A DNA stretch of 64,000 nucleotides from Forficula auricularia (Eukaryota > Arthropoda > Insecta > Dermaptera > Forficulidae): NCBI GenBank assembly GCA_024734495.1, contig JALMQS010000132.1:1868789-1932788 (forward strand), in the 5' to 3' direction. Positions within the stretch are counted from its first letter, which is position 1. Every line of letters starts with the position of its first letter. Made by a program: the position numbers and the translations under genes. The notes under the pieces were generated by a model. The model did no database searches. It had not been told where the DNA came from and saw only the letters and a list, made by a program, of their open reading frames with translations. Shown one piece after another: positions 35,200 through 47,184 of the stretch.

Positions 35200-36021
35200 C
35201 AGTAGTGGTTGGTGACTTTTTCAAGGGGATGCTGTCCAAAAAAGTACACATTATTTTTTGAAATTTTATTTTAATATTCGCTTTTTTTTGCAAATTTCAT
35301 CGAATACGGAATCATTATCGTTATTTTTCAAATTTAACATTAGATTTTTAAAAAATATATTTTGGGACCTTCGCCCCCAAAGAGATACTGCTTTGTGTGA
35401 GGGAGAGTAGGAGTCTGAAATTAATACTTGTGTCTTAAACTCGATCATCCTTCACAATGAATCAGCCTATCTTAGAAGAAAATTTGAAATGTCTCCTAAT
35501 TCTATTGTTATAAGCAAGCTATGACTTGTCTATGGCGCTCTTAGTTATTTCCGATCTTAGGTATATATTAAGGGTTCTTAGAAATGGATTAGACTAAAAA
35601 TTCCCGAATCGTCTTTATTTATTACTTTTTTCTATTATTACTATTTTAAAAGTTGCTCAGCGGGAACATTTTTTTATTCGACTAAAACTCGTCTGAACTT
35701 GTCTTTGACATGCTTCAACTGTAAGATATAACAGGAAGGGACTTCAAACCTTCTATCCGCAACCTATTCGAAAAAATCATTCATTTGAATTTCTCCTTGA
35801 AACTATGCAACAATTTTATTTCATTTCGAGAACCAATAATATACTTTTCAAAACAAAAAATGTTTTTTATAGAAATATTTGAAATAACGGATAATAATTT
35901 GAAAATTTAAAGATCCTCTTGAAATTTGGAGGTCGACCTTATATATTTATGATAATACTCTAAATGTTTGAAATTTTAGGAATGCCCCGCATCCACAGCA
36001 TCGATGAACCGCATGCCACTG
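35200..36021. mobile_element. hAT-like MITE
   Basis: The left end CAGTAGTGGTTGGTGACTT and the inverted right end CAGTGGCATGCGGTTCATC resemble diverged hAT TIRs. The 8-bp flanks ATACATAC and ATAGGTAT share five bases. Both flanks are family F-like. A short frame inside (about 35266-35448, minus) has no domain. Confidence 0.45.
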
Positions 36022-36031
36022 ATAGGTATTT

Positions 36032-36125
36032 ATATTTGGTATATATTGGTATATAAAATAGATGTTTATTTGAATTAACCTCATTGATTTCTCTTTACTC
36101 TGTGCAAAACAAATCTTTTCAATTA
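36032..36125 (+). repeat. dispersed short repeat (family F)
   Basis: GATGTTTATTTGAATTAACC, then TTCTCTTTACTCTGTGCAAA and ACAAATCTTTTCAATT, is a diverged copy. Confidence 0.6.
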
Positions 36126-36919
36126 ATTTATTTTTATACTGAAAAAATTAGCCCAATAAAAGCGAATAAAGAAAACACTATTTATAAATTCTGGCTGTGA
36201 TTTGATGAAAGCCATTTGTCTTGATTAAAATTGAAAAATGCAATTTTATTGAATCCCATAGCCGAATAAAAGCTAGATTGGTTAATCACTGCCAGTATAG
36301 AAGATAAAGCCTTTCACTCACTCGAAAAATTATTTTTATATAAGAAGATAGAGAGAAAGAGAGAGAGATAGCTAAGAGATGGAATTTATATGGATGATAA
36401 TGAGATGTATAGCGATATTTCCGATCTCGGTCATATCGGGCAGCCCAACCGGGATTCGAGCTGTCATTCGGCTTAAGATGTATGACAGAATAATCAGAGT
36501 CAATGCGAATAAGGGAGTCGTATAGAAAAAGTCGGAAAAAGCATGATGAAAGGTGTATCGGCAACGAAATAGAAAGGGACGAATCATTTTGATGTAAAAT
36601 TCATGTTTCATATTATTTATTTAGTATTTTTTGCAGACTCCTTTAAATGAAAGGAAAATTTATTTTTATACTCTCTTGTAAAAAAGAAAAGAGGAGTAGA
36701 GAGTACATCATAAGATAGGACGGCCCATGAAAATGTTATGGTTATTTGAAAAGAGTTGCTTCTCTATAGAAGCAAGGTATCCAGGGATTTAAACTTGGAG
36801 AATATTCATATCCTATATTAGAGACGCATAATTAATTTTCACAAAAGAATCTCATTGTCCGTTTATTTGATAGAAGACACCTACTTAAATAAAATCTATA
36901 TTCAAAATTAAGTAATAAA
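36126..36919. other. unannotated stretch
   Basis: The 36360-36600 part is less A+T-rich and not repeated in the window. Overlapping short frames have no recognisable domain. Confidence 0.4.
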
Positions 36920-37413
36920 TTAATCAACATACTTATAATTTAAATTATTTACATCTCTTTTTCTATAAACATTTTTTATGAAAATGTTTTAAAATTAGTA
37001 ACAAAACTGGTCTTAATTTTTTTAAATATACTTAATTTTGTTAAGGTACAATGGTGTAGGTTCTTGGTGAAACATATTTCGAGTTCGAATAGAAACTCGA
37101 ACTCCTTAAGATGGGCTCATACCCAGAAATATATATAGTCATGCTGACAAGTATCTTGTTTTTTATTTTTGTGAAACCTACCTAGAATTTTTATATTTTT
37201 AAATTTTTTGTAAATTTTCATTACTTTATTAAAATATGTTTCACCAAGAACCTACACCATTGTCCCTTAACAAAATTAAATATATTTAAAAAAAATTAAG
37301 ACCAGCTATATATAGTAGTATGTTAGTAATTTTAAAAAATTTTCAGAAAAAAATGTTTATATAAGAAAAGAGATGTAGTATAAATAATATAAATTATAAG
37401 CATGTTGATAATA
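36920..37413. repeat. large palindrome (family G), about 490 bp
   Basis: Arms of about 160-180 bp (36920-37078 and 37235-37413) pair along almost their full length, including GGTGTAGGTTCTTGGTGAAA and its complement. The centre holds a hammerhead-like core and a GTGAAACCTACCTAG block typical of family G. Confidence 0.85.
37102..37136 (+). ncRNA. hammerhead-like motif, GAAAUAU type
   Basis: CTTAAGA (one core change from CTGAAGA), stem II TGGG/CCCA with loop CTCATA, GAAA, then TATATATA. Same subtype as 11197-11236. Confidence 0.35.
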
Positions 37414-38361
37414 TTGGTCAAAAAAGATTGTCAAAAATTCGAAATCACAATTTAACCAAATTTTCCCCTTCAAAATCTCGAATACCTACCATTTAAATTT
37501 TCCAGAAAAAAAGTGACTCCAGATAAGAAAGAAATTGATAAGACTTCTTCAGCAGAAATTTTAGTGAAAATTGGAAAAGTTGTAGATAATAGTAGAATAG
37601 TAGAAATAAAAATATTATTTTTAGTTGCAATTAAGTTCAAAACTTCGTCCAAAGCCATGCCTTGTTGATGGCTGGAGTGGGTCAAAACATTGGCAGAAAA
37701 TTAAATTAAATTTTATTAATTTAATTCTGTCTTCAAATAAAAATCGACATATGAATTAAAAATAATATTAATATTTCACTTTTAACTAAAGCACAAAATT
37801 ACTGAGCAGCCCCAGGTACTAGATATATTAAAATAGAATTAGTAAAAATAGGGAGAAATCAAATTAGAAAATGATTTGAATAGATGAATTGGTCTGTTTT
37901 AGAACCACTTAGTCAAATGAAATCCATTTAGGGAAGTAATTCAATGTCTATGGAAATAGTCTACTATATTATAATCAGATAAACTCAACCAAATAAACTA
38001 TTAAAACCATAAAAGATTGCCTACCGGGGGCCCTAGCTAGTATTCGCATAATTTTTTGTCTTTAAATAGTGTATTGTATTGAAAATGTCTGAAACGTGAA
38101 GAAAAATCATTTTCATTATTTTTTTTTCTCTCGTGTCTGACTGGATTCTGATACCCACGATAGCTCAGAATGAATTGTCGTAGAAAGTTTGTTCTAATGT
38201 CATGATGTTTGAATTTAGAGAATGTAGAGAACTGGTTAGATTTTGGACTCTCTAACTCTTAGATCTTCTGGTTTAGAAATGTAGAAATTAAGGTTTTTCT
38301 CAAGATAATTAAAATAAATTTTTTTTTAATACTTTATTATTTTTAATTGTGTCCATTATAA
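37414..38361. other. A+T-rich unannotated stretch
   Basis: A GGGGGCCCTAG patch near 38027 is unassigned. Nothing else. Confidence 0.45.
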
Positions 38362-38716
38362 TAATAAATAAAAGATTCAGGTGTTTTGGACAATCTTATT
38401 TTATTAATGTTAAATATTAATTTTCGTACTAGTTTTTGTCCTTTTCAGGAATTTATTAAGTACTTAATGTTTGGGTAATTGAGCAAGGGTGACATAATAT
38501 ATCCCCCAACTCAATTACAACTACTATTATAGCCAAATATGTATGAATTATTCTAATTTGAAGTATTATGTGATTCATTTGATTTTTTTAATCTAATTGT
38601 TCTGTTGTCTTTTGTTTTCAGTACTTGATAAAGTCCTGAAAAGGATAAAACGTCGTAGGAAAATAAATATTTAACACTAAAATTGTCCAAAACCCATGAA
38701 TCCTTTATTTATAGTT
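38362..38716. repeat. foldback repeat with relic ribozyme region
   Basis: The left arm (38362-38466) and right arm (38620-38716) share complementary blocks GTTTTGGACAAT, TAAATATTAATTTTC and GTCCTTTTCAGGA. GTCCTGAAAAGGATAAAACG (38633-38652) looks like a hammerhead that has lost stem II. Confidence 0.6.
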
Positions 38717-38989
38717 TATTATATTTAAATTTAATTTTAGGGCTGATCTAAAGACGAGAGTACCGAGCCTTGAGAAATTGTTAATCCAATTTGTATTATT
38801 ATAAATTAAACATAGTACCTACAATCATACAAACAACGTTTTGATTATTATTTCCATTATCGTTATCAAGTGAAGTAACCTAAGGCTTATTATAATAGTA
38901 TATCTCTGAAAGAGCATTTTTTGATGAAGGGTTTGAATTGACTGGTTCATTTTGTAACTTCAAGTCTATAATTTTTAAAGATTTAGGTG

Positions 38990-39131
38990 TTGGTTCAACG
39001 TGAAACATTTTAATAATAAAAGTAAGTAAAATTTCAAGGTAGGTTTCACAAAAATAAAAGAAATATATGTTTGGAGATTTTATCTCGATATACCTATATA
39101 TTTCGGGTTTTTAGCCCATTATCAGGTCACT
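38990..39131. repeat. single family G arm
   Basis: GTGTTGGTTCAACGTGAAAC, then CAAGGTAGGTTTCACAAAAA, then the hammerhead-like core. The opposing arm is missing. Confidence 0.65.
39091..39131 (-). ncRNA. hammerhead-like motif, GAAAUAU type
   Basis: The minus strand reads CTGATAA (one core change), stem II GGG/CCC around CTAAAAA, GAAATATATAGG. Probably inactive. Confidence 0.4.
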
Positions 39132-39336
39132 TCAAGTCAGTGAAAATCTTGAACATGGCGATTCACGCTTTAAACAGTCAAATAAACCCGATATAGTGTT
39201 CATACTTACATTTTTTCGACCATAAACCAGACCTGTAGAGACGTGTCGGAAATAATGTAGATTCAGGTTCCTAGTATATTTAAATTTTATAGAAATATGA
39301 ATTTTGACTAAAATGTTGAATCATTTCTTTATATTA

Positions 39337-39367
<31 letters not shown>

Positions 39368-40295
39368 ATTATACGCCATATAATGCCATCTAATTTAGCC
39401 GGTGTCTTGTTCGAACTATTAAAATTATCAGGAATCATTTTTTTACCGACTAAGCACCTCAACACTAATACTATAAACAGAATGAGTTTAAGTTTAAATG
39501 TGGACAATGTATGTCATTCGATAAATTTAATGTGTAAGTAATTCTAATAAAATAATTATAATGTTAGTTTTTTTATTTTATTTTTATTTTTCAGAAAAGT
39601 GCTATATCATCTTTTGAAGAGAGTATAAGAGAATAAAAATTCAAGTCAAGATATAAGTCAATGGTGAAAATATATCATATAAAAGAATATTGCACTTGTT
39701 GAGATGTTCAATATATCTCATCTTTCTTTTTGTTGAATTTCCAATATTAATAAAAAAAATTTAAATTTAATTCATCAGCAAAAAATATTCATGAAAAAGC
39801 TTTTATCAAAATTTAATCGAGGAACAAGCAATAAATGTATTATTGTTATTATTAAAAAATAATAATTTTGAACAAATAAAGAGGGGGCGAAACCTTCTGA
39901 CATATAATATATAAATAATAATCTACTAAGATCTTTGATAAAATTTTCCTTATATAAATTCTCATAAAATTAAAATACAGGTATGAGACCCAGAATTTGT
40001 TCTTTTTATGAAAAAATTTTCCATCCACTTTTTCAAAAAGATAAGGAACTCAAATTTTTATATCAAATAAATAAATTTAAATATAAAATATAATTAATTA
40101 TTAAATTTTAGTTTCCAAGTTAATAAGTCTTTTTGAATTTCACTTATGAATATCATGTAATAGTTTTTAAAAAATAAAGAGTACTAACTTACTAATTCTT
40201 TTATATATCAAACTTAATACAACAATAAATAGTAGTTACTTGGAAATTTGTTTCAAATAATCTATGTTTTAAGAAAAATAATTTTTATAAAAAAT
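39132..40295. other. A+T-rich unannotated stretch
   Basis: Nothing recognised apart from a T-run at 39348-39367. Confidence 0.5.
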
Positions 40296-41652
40296 AAAAT
40301 AAAACCGACTTCAAAAAACTTAAATGCAACAAATAAAATAATAATAACTTAAAAATCAAATAAAATACACTAAAAGGCATCAAACAGTTATCCAATTTAG
40401 TTACAACTAAACGACAAAATATTAACATGGAATTACTTTTTGAATTCGGTGCCAAACAAACTATATAAGCGAGTGTACCCGCCAAACTTACTAAGTAAGA
40501 TCCGTCGAGTGCGATTCATAATATGTATATGTTTAGCACCGACTTCAAAAAGTGTTTTCACGTTAATATTTCGTCGTTTAGTTGTAACTAAATTAGATAA
40601 TTATTTTATACCTTTTAGTGTATTTTATTTGATTTGAAATCACTTTTTGAAGTCGGTGTGAAACATATACATATTATGAATCGCACTCGACGGATCTTAC
40701 TTAGTAAGTTTGGCGGGTACACTCGCTTATATAGTTTGTTTGGCACCGACTTCAAAAAGTAATTTCATGTTAATATTTTGTCGTTTAGTTGTAACTAAAT
40801 TAGATAACTATTTTATACCTTTTACTGTATTTTATTTGATACAAATTAATTTAGAATTCCGCAGAGTAAATTCGCGAGCAAATCCACTCAACGGAATTTT
40901 TAACAAATTATAAGTAAATTTGTTTTTCTAGTATATTATTAACGGTAGTCTGGCTAAGTATTCTCTAAATTTCGCTTCATAAAAACATCTTTGAATTTCT
41001 CTTTGAATTTCTTAAGATTAATTTAATTAATATTTTATTTGATTTTTAAGTTATTATTATTTTATTTGTTGCATTTAATTTTTTGAAGTCGGTTTTATTT
41101 TTTTTATAAAATTTATTTTTATTTTTCTCTTTTTAGTGATGTTAATAATAGTGACTTAATTTTAATACCTTGTATGCATCTCGTAAGAGAAAGCATTGGG
41201 CAAATGAATCAGAAAATGATAATGAAATTCAATTCATAAATATAGAAATTCTCTCGAAACGTTTGCGGGTTTTAAATGAATGTTTTAATATTTTTTTTAT
41301 AAAAGATTTTATTTATTATAATTTCGATTATTTGGTCATAAGAATTGGAGATTTACGTTATTTCTTCATTGATCATATCTTCAGAACTTGACCAAATTAA
41401 TATGGAACCACCCCTAAGGTACCCTCTTTCCATTAAAAAAAGAATCATTAAAATCGGTTTATAAACAAAGAAGTTATGCCTGAACAAACATATCAAAAAA
41501 GGTTCAATACCATAAAAAAACGGGTCCAATCGGAAAGTAGACGGAACCTAATGCAAAAAAAATCATCAAAATCGGTTCATATGAGGTAACATAGACACAC
41601 AAAAAAAAAATCAGTCGAATTGAGAACCTCCTCCTTTTTTGAAGTCGGTTGA
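40296..41652 (+). repeat. family D repeat, copy 2 (AACCGACTTC boxes)
   Basis: Boxes at about 40305, 40436, 40535, 40646, 40742, 41080 and 41634 alternate in orientation. Between them, one module (AGTAAGATCCGTCGAGTGCG, then TAACTAAATTAGATAA) recurs in direct and inverted form. The 3' part (41115-41652) is the same as 26150-26658. It contains a 73-codon frame (41170-41388) with RKRKHWANES and LSKRLRVLNE. The other copy is broken at the same place, so the frame may be a coding relic. Confidence 0.7.
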
Positions 41653-42585
41653 AAATGTTTCAAAATGCAACTGCATTATAATATTTATTTATATTGAGCT
41701 TTTTTGATTATAGAAAATGTTTAGAAAAAAAATAAAAAATAAAATTCATATTCTATTAAATTTACCGAGGATTTTCCAAATTTAGTCATTTTAAATTTAC
41801 ACTCTGAGCCTCGTCCTCCTACACCCGAATAATCGATGGAATTCTTTCTAATTAGAGCATGAAGTAAAAATCGAATGTTTCTCTGTAATTTGGGGGCGGG
41901 GTTGTTTATTTCAACTATGGGTTGGCTTTTTATTTCAACTGTCATATGGTTTTAAAGCAGCATATTTCAACCTGAATTTACAACTAGAAATATTGAAACT
42001 AAAATTTAGAATAATCTGAAATATTTTCATCTTAGTTTTTTTTAAATGAGGATTGTGGTTCCTGATAACATTATAAAACAACTAATTGGACTGTTTATTT
42101 TGAAAGTGGTGCAAGTTCAATTTTGAAAAAAAATGAGTTATTAATTAGTCAAAAAAAATATCGAAATATATATAAATATATGTATTTATAAAAATATAAA
42201 TACAAATATCTCGAAATAACAAAAAATGAACTTACAATACTTTCACAATAAACGGTCAATATTGTTAAATGGCTCCTCTCCTCTTATTCAAACGCATTGC
42301 GTAAAACTTTGTTGAATTTTTAAATTCTATTTTAATTATTCGACTTTAAAATAATATACGTTCCGTTTGAGCTCGGAAGAATTTATAGCTTTTAAATAAA
42401 CTATGATGTTGGGTGAAAATATAATCAAAATTTTCTGAAAAATAAATATTATATCAAGAGTTCTATATCTATAAACTTGTGATGAGGAAGGCCTGCCTGT
42501 TAATAGAGAAACAAAAGATTTTTATGATGGCCCAAGAGATCAAGGAAGATATGCAGAGCCAAATTTTCTACTATTTTTCATTTAA
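41653..42585. other. A+T-rich unannotated stretch
   Basis: Nothing recognised. Confidence 0.5.
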
Positions 42586-42826
42586 ATAGCCTAACATTCT
42601 TCTTTTTCAAGTGCCATACTCGATTCCGAGCGTCGCCGATTACTATGCTGAGTAGGTATCCTCTCCATTGTAATTTTCCTGGGGAAATTTTTCACAGGGG
42701 TGGTTTTCCATTGCCTTCCTCTGAATGAATCAGATTATAGCCAGTCAAATATTTGCAGCAAGTTGAGCTTGGACCCGCGCTATCTTGATTAGAAGGCATG
42801 CTCTCTAACCACTGGGTCAACCTGAC
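42586..42826 (-). mobile_element. tRNA-derived SINE
   Basis: The minus strand starts GAGTCAGGTTGACCCAG, with an A-box-like TGGTTAGAGAGC and a B-box-like GGGTCCAAGCTC. It continues through a body with GAGGAAGGCAATGGAAAACC and TACCTACTCAGC, and ends in an A-rich tail. The 8-bp direct repeat TCATTTAA borders it (42578-42585 and 42827-42834). It would be transcribed by pol III. It is unrelated in sequence to the SINE at 43524. Confidence 0.75.
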
Positions 42827-42834
42827 TCATTTAA

Positions 42835-43028
42835 GGGCCAGTTGTATGTCGGTGTGTAAAGTCTTTGTCAAGTTGACGAACGATCAAACATTAGTATTCA
42901 CCATGTGCCCGGCCGTATGACCAATCAGATTACACGCACTTTCATCTGATTGGCCATCTTGGTAAATACTAAGGTTTGACCGTTTGTCAACTTGACAAAG
43001 ATTTTACAAACCGACATACAACTGACCC
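42835..43028. mobile_element. PIF/Harbinger-like MITE copy 3
   Basis: A 194-bp inverted-repeat element with ends GGGCCAGTTGTATGTCGG and the complement of GGGTCAGTTGTATGTCGG, flanked by TAA on both sides. It is inserted inside the right-hand target duplication of the SINE, so it is younger than the SINE. Confidence 0.85.
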
Positions 43029-43061
43029 TAAATAACCTACACTTTTTTTAAACTACTAGAT

Positions 43062-43926
43062 CAGGAGTGACCGATTTGCGGCCCGGGGGCCGTATGTGAC
43101 CCGCCTTGAAAATTTTTCCGGCCCGGAAGATTCATCACACTTTTACATATTTATTTTATAATGGCCAAAGTAGTGAAACCCAATGTATTAAGAAAATACA
43201 TTATTTGAGCATCTATATTTTCAAAAATTAACTGTCGAAATTATGGGGAAAAATTAACTTTGATTTTAATATAATATTCTTGCGAGTATATGACAGATTT
43301 TGCCTATTTTATTTATGAGTAATTGATGTCCAAATACCGACATTGAGATTGATTTGCAAAAGCTATGTGGAGAAACAAATATCGCACTAGTAAAATAAAT
43401 ATTTTTTAATGATTTCATTTTTTTTTTAATATTTTTTATATTTCATTTTTAGTGTTATATATTCCTTTACAATGTAGGTTTATAATCATTATTATTTTAT
43501 TATATATATTTAAATGTAAGAATGGGGAGTCGAGTAGCTCGGTCGGCTAACGCACTGGCTTCGCTTCGGCATCGATCGATTATGACGATGTTGAAGTGGA
43601 GGTCCGGGGTTCGACCCTAGCTGGCAAATAAAAATTTCTACCGGTTGAAAACTCGGCTCCCTCACTAACCCTACTAACACTCTACTTATGTGCTGTCTAA
43701 ATGGGCTTTATTCCCGGTGACATTTAAATAATTAAAAAACAAAAAAATGTAAGAATAATAGTAAACACATTAATAAAAACTTAATATTTTGTTTCAATTT
43801 TTCACTCCAAAAGAATGCATAGTGGGTCTAAAACTATTATGGAAATATATAAATGTATATGCGGTCCGCGGAATTATGATGCATTTCCAAAATGGCCCGC
43901 AAGATCATTTGGGTTGGCCACCCCTG
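43062..43926. mobile_element. hAT MITE carrying a nested SINE
   Basis: The left end CAGGAGTGACCGATTTGCGG and the inverted right end CAGGGGTGGCCAACCCAAAT are hAT-type. The 8-bp flanks TACTAGAT and TATTAGAT match at seven of eight. GGCCCGG and GGCCCGC blocks lie inside both ends. There is no transposase. The SINE at 43524-43744 is inserted within. Confidence 0.85.
43524..43744 (+). mobile_element. tRNA-derived SINE, nested
   Basis: Starts GGGGAGTCGAG, has A box TAGCTCGGTCG (43535-43545) and B box GGTTCGACCCT (43608-43618). A unique body with ACTCGGCTCCCTCACTAAC and GGGCTTTATTCCCGGTGAC follows, then an A-rich tail. A 12-bp direct repeat AAATGTAAGAAT flanks it (43512-43523 and 43745-43756). The A-to-B spacing is about 62 bases, longer than in ordinary tRNAs, so this is not a working tRNA gene. 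Confidence 0.9.
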
Positions 43927-43934
43927 TATTAGAT

Positions 43935-45123
43935 AGTTTTTTAAATATTTTTAAAAAGTTTTGAAGATTATCATAAGAAAAAAAAACGTTTTCAATTATC
44001 TTTTCTTTACTTTTAGCATTGATTTTAAAATGATTTACTGTATATTTACATATTTACATTATAAACGATAGTTAGATTTGATTATCCTCAGAAAGGAAAT
44101 TTTTTCAAACTTCACTGTGACATAAAAAGAAAAAAAATTGAAGAGGAAGGTTAGAGACCGATCTCAAGTGGCGAGTTTCTTGAACATCAAAGTACGTACG
44201 CTAGTTGATTTGAAATTTTCTTATACCTTATAGAGAAAAGATGTTCCCATAGACTGTAGAGGTAAATCAATAAAGTATAAAAGTACTTGATTCGTATCCA
44301 CTTGATGTTTTTAAAGAGCTTTTAAAGGATGTAAATCGATCAAACTCTGAAGGACCAAACACCATGGTCACATTCGTCTTTATGGATCCAACATTTATAC
44401 GTGAGTTTGAGTTACACAAAGCTTAAGAAAATTTACTAAATATCAATTAAAATTAGAAAGATCAATATATAAATTAATTAAAAGATCCAGGGCATGTTTT
44501 GTCTTATTCGATGAAAAGATCCCCTTTAGTTTTATATGAATTTCAAACTTAATTTGATTTGCAATTAGATTTTGTTTTAGAAAATTCAGCTTTTCTCTAT
44601 TTATTTTTTATCCTCATTTTTTTCTAAGCTCTATTTCAAAATTTTTTTTCAATATACATCACTGATAGTTTCCATTAGTTTGAAAATATTATGGTTCGCA
44701 ATTGACAGCCACCTTAAGCAAAATGACGGGGATAGTTTTAGATGGATGACTGGGAATGCTTTGAACTCTTAGAATCAAGGCGATATCTTGAAAAATGGAC
44801 AATATATAATACATATATAAAATATTTTAGATTAAAATACTAATGTAGCATTTATAGTTATTTTAAATTATACAAAGTTTAAAAGAAGAAAGAAACGCCT
44901 AGAGGTTATGCAACACATAAACTGTAAAGTGTAGGTAAAGCCTATCCTGCAGGGGTTTTAAAAAATCCGCTTTACTATTTAATACCATAAAATCATCATC
45001 ATCAATAAATAAATTGGAAGAAAAAGTAAATACTTTTAAAGCTCACTATGCTATCTATTAAAAACTATTCAAAATTTATTTTTCTATTTCACCAAATAAA
45101 TAATTAAATTTTCTAATTTTAAT
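43935..45123. other. A+T-rich unannotated stretch
   Basis: Nothing recognised. Confidence 0.5.
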
Positions 45124-45650
45124 CTATACTTATATAAAAAATTAATGTTTTGTCTCTACATTGTTCCAGATCACGCCAAATTCTGGTAGCACACGTTTCA
45201 ACCAAAGTTATGAACGAAAACACCCTCAACAATGTCTGTATGTATGTCTGTTTACGTGGTTTCACGTAAAAACGGCTTTAACGAATTATTATGAAATTTC
45301 ATATTTTCATGTCTTCTAACTTAAATCTATTCCTGTATAACGTTTTGATATTTTGACCCCAAAAGACGGTTTGGAGGGAGGGGGGCAAAGCTTTAAGGGA
45401 TGTAATTTTTACAACTTTTGTTTAAAATAATTTCCCAAAAAACACGCGAAAAGGGGGGAGTGTCAAAAAATAAAAATCCTTGCCCTTGAACTAAAACAAA
45501 TTTTGTATACATAAAATGTGGGCTACTAGAAGGTTAGAAATGCAAAACTAACCACCCAAAAGATAAAAAAGTTTTCACTTTAATATTTGTTTACAGTCCC
45601 AAATATTAAGTTAAGCATACTCTGGTAAAGTCAGATCTCTCCAGCGACCT
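45124..45650 (+). mobile_element. Helitron-like non-autonomous element
   Basis: Starts TCTATACTTATATAAA, a common insect Helitron-like start, then a TCTGTATGTATGTCTGTT microsatellite and GAAATTTCATATTTTC. G-rich runs follow, with one family B-like unit (CAAATTTTGTATACATAA, then AACTAACCACCC). A GGTAAAGT like the family B 3' repeat lies at 45624-45631. The 3' end is not firmly set. Confidence 0.5.
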
Positions 45651-45849
45651 ATATACCTAAGTTTGTACACTCTTTTGAGTACCCCCATAATTTTGCCCAA
45701 AAGATAAAAAACAACAACAATTAGCTAATTAAAAAAATAAAAATTAAATAAGTGGTCCGCAAACAAAAGAAGAATTTCATAATGCATTTTGGTTGTAATT
45801 GAAATTGGCCCTGTGTTTCTTTTGAAAACAAAATGATCTATTTCAATGG

Positions 45850-45935
45850 GAAATTACTGTAAAGGCAGCCCAAGGATAACTAAACTATGGTTTCCAAATA
45901 AAAATTTTTTAATTGGAACTGTCTGTTGAAAACCA
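45850..45935 (-). repeat. repeat shared with 4870-4950
   Basis: AAAGGCAGCCCAAGGATA, then TTGGAA-type sequence, is the complement of the block after the hammerhead at 4822-4862. No ribozyme core is present here. Confidence 0.55.
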
Positions 45936-47184
45936 ATTTGTCAAATATATACATATACAATATACATATATAAGAATTGATCATTTTATATAATATAATA
46001 AGATAAGAATGATAAAAAACTAGCATTTATTGGATATTATAGAATTAAAACCGAAACGCTGGTTTTGCTTGCGTCCCATTAATTGGTGAGACTTAAAGGA
46101 GGAAACTACAACTTAAGCCATTTATTTCAATGGAAATGCAAAGTTTAAACCTTTTAATGGAGCTAGATATAAATAAATATATTTATAAATATCTTACACT
46201 CTTCTTTTAAATATTTAATTTTGAAACCTGTGAAATGGATGCTTTTCTCGATTAATTATTCATTTTTATTTATAAAGTGAAAAAAGTAAAGGCGTTCAAA
46301 AAAGACTAGTTAATAAACACCTTTCTCTTAAGCTGACTTAAAGTTTCAAGCATTGCTGTTTTTCCTTCCCTTCCTTCATTTTTCCCCTTTGAATAATTAA
46401 AAAAGATTACCAACCCATTGGAATCCCTCCGAGCGTTCCATTTGTATTGACTTGAATGAAAGAATCCAATTAATGCCATTAAAAAACAAATTAAAAACAA
46501 TCATTGAACGAATGCATTCCATCAATGAATTTAATCGTAATCTGTAGCTGGCTAAAGAAGTCATAAGCAGTTAAAAATAAACAGCCAAAGTACGGCTTGT
46601 ATATATAAATATATCAAGTGGATCATGGACCATTTAAGCATTAAAGGATAAAGAATTTGAAGCCGGGAGATGTCGGGGCAACTGACCAATGAAATCCATT
46701 CGATTAAACGAATCCTCGATCTCAGGATCTAGATTCCAGTTTCCGACTCTGGATACATTTGTTTTTATTTATATTTAATGAAATGAACAACTACTCACTT
46801 AAATGAATGTTCTCGATTACATGTTTTGTTTTCATTATTGAGGAACGGTATGGTTTGATTTGGAAAGTAAGTATATCTCCATTTATTAGGATAAACAAGA
46901 AAATACCGTCAAGTCAATAATAGTTAAGACGAAAAAGATATTAACTATGGGTATAATTGATATTTTGGTTATGTGAGTGAAACAGCCACAATTTTTGCAA
47001 AACCAGGTTTCTCGTGATAATTAATTGTTTAAACTAAGAAGCTATAATTTGGAACTGTGTGTTAGTAAAATTGTGTGACAAATTTTAGTTGGAGCTACAA
47101 CAGTCTGATGATTCAATTTTTTCTGATTTACTCAATTTTCTATCTGAAATCCAGAATGTAATCAGATTATCAATTTTGAAGTAA
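45936..47184. other. mostly A+T-rich; less so at 46660-46760
   Basis: The 46660-46760 block is unique in the window. No gene was recognised. Confidence 0.45.

Noticed and set aside
35266..35448. 60-codon minus-strand frame inside the hAT-like element, as a transposase remnant
   Set aside because: No hAT dimerisation or zinc-finger motif is visible and the sequence is low-complexity Lys/Asn.
40285..40913. Three similar short frames (GTLAYIVCLAPTSKS, then LVVTKLDN) as a small gene family
   Set aside because: They are readings of the same family D module in direct and inverted orientation, next to AACCGACTTC boxes, with no conservation beyond the DNA repeat.
43524..43618. Functional tRNA gene
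   Set aside because: The A-to-B spacing is too long, the fold is not a cloverleaf, and the sequence continues into a SINE body with an A-rich tail and a 12-bp target duplication.
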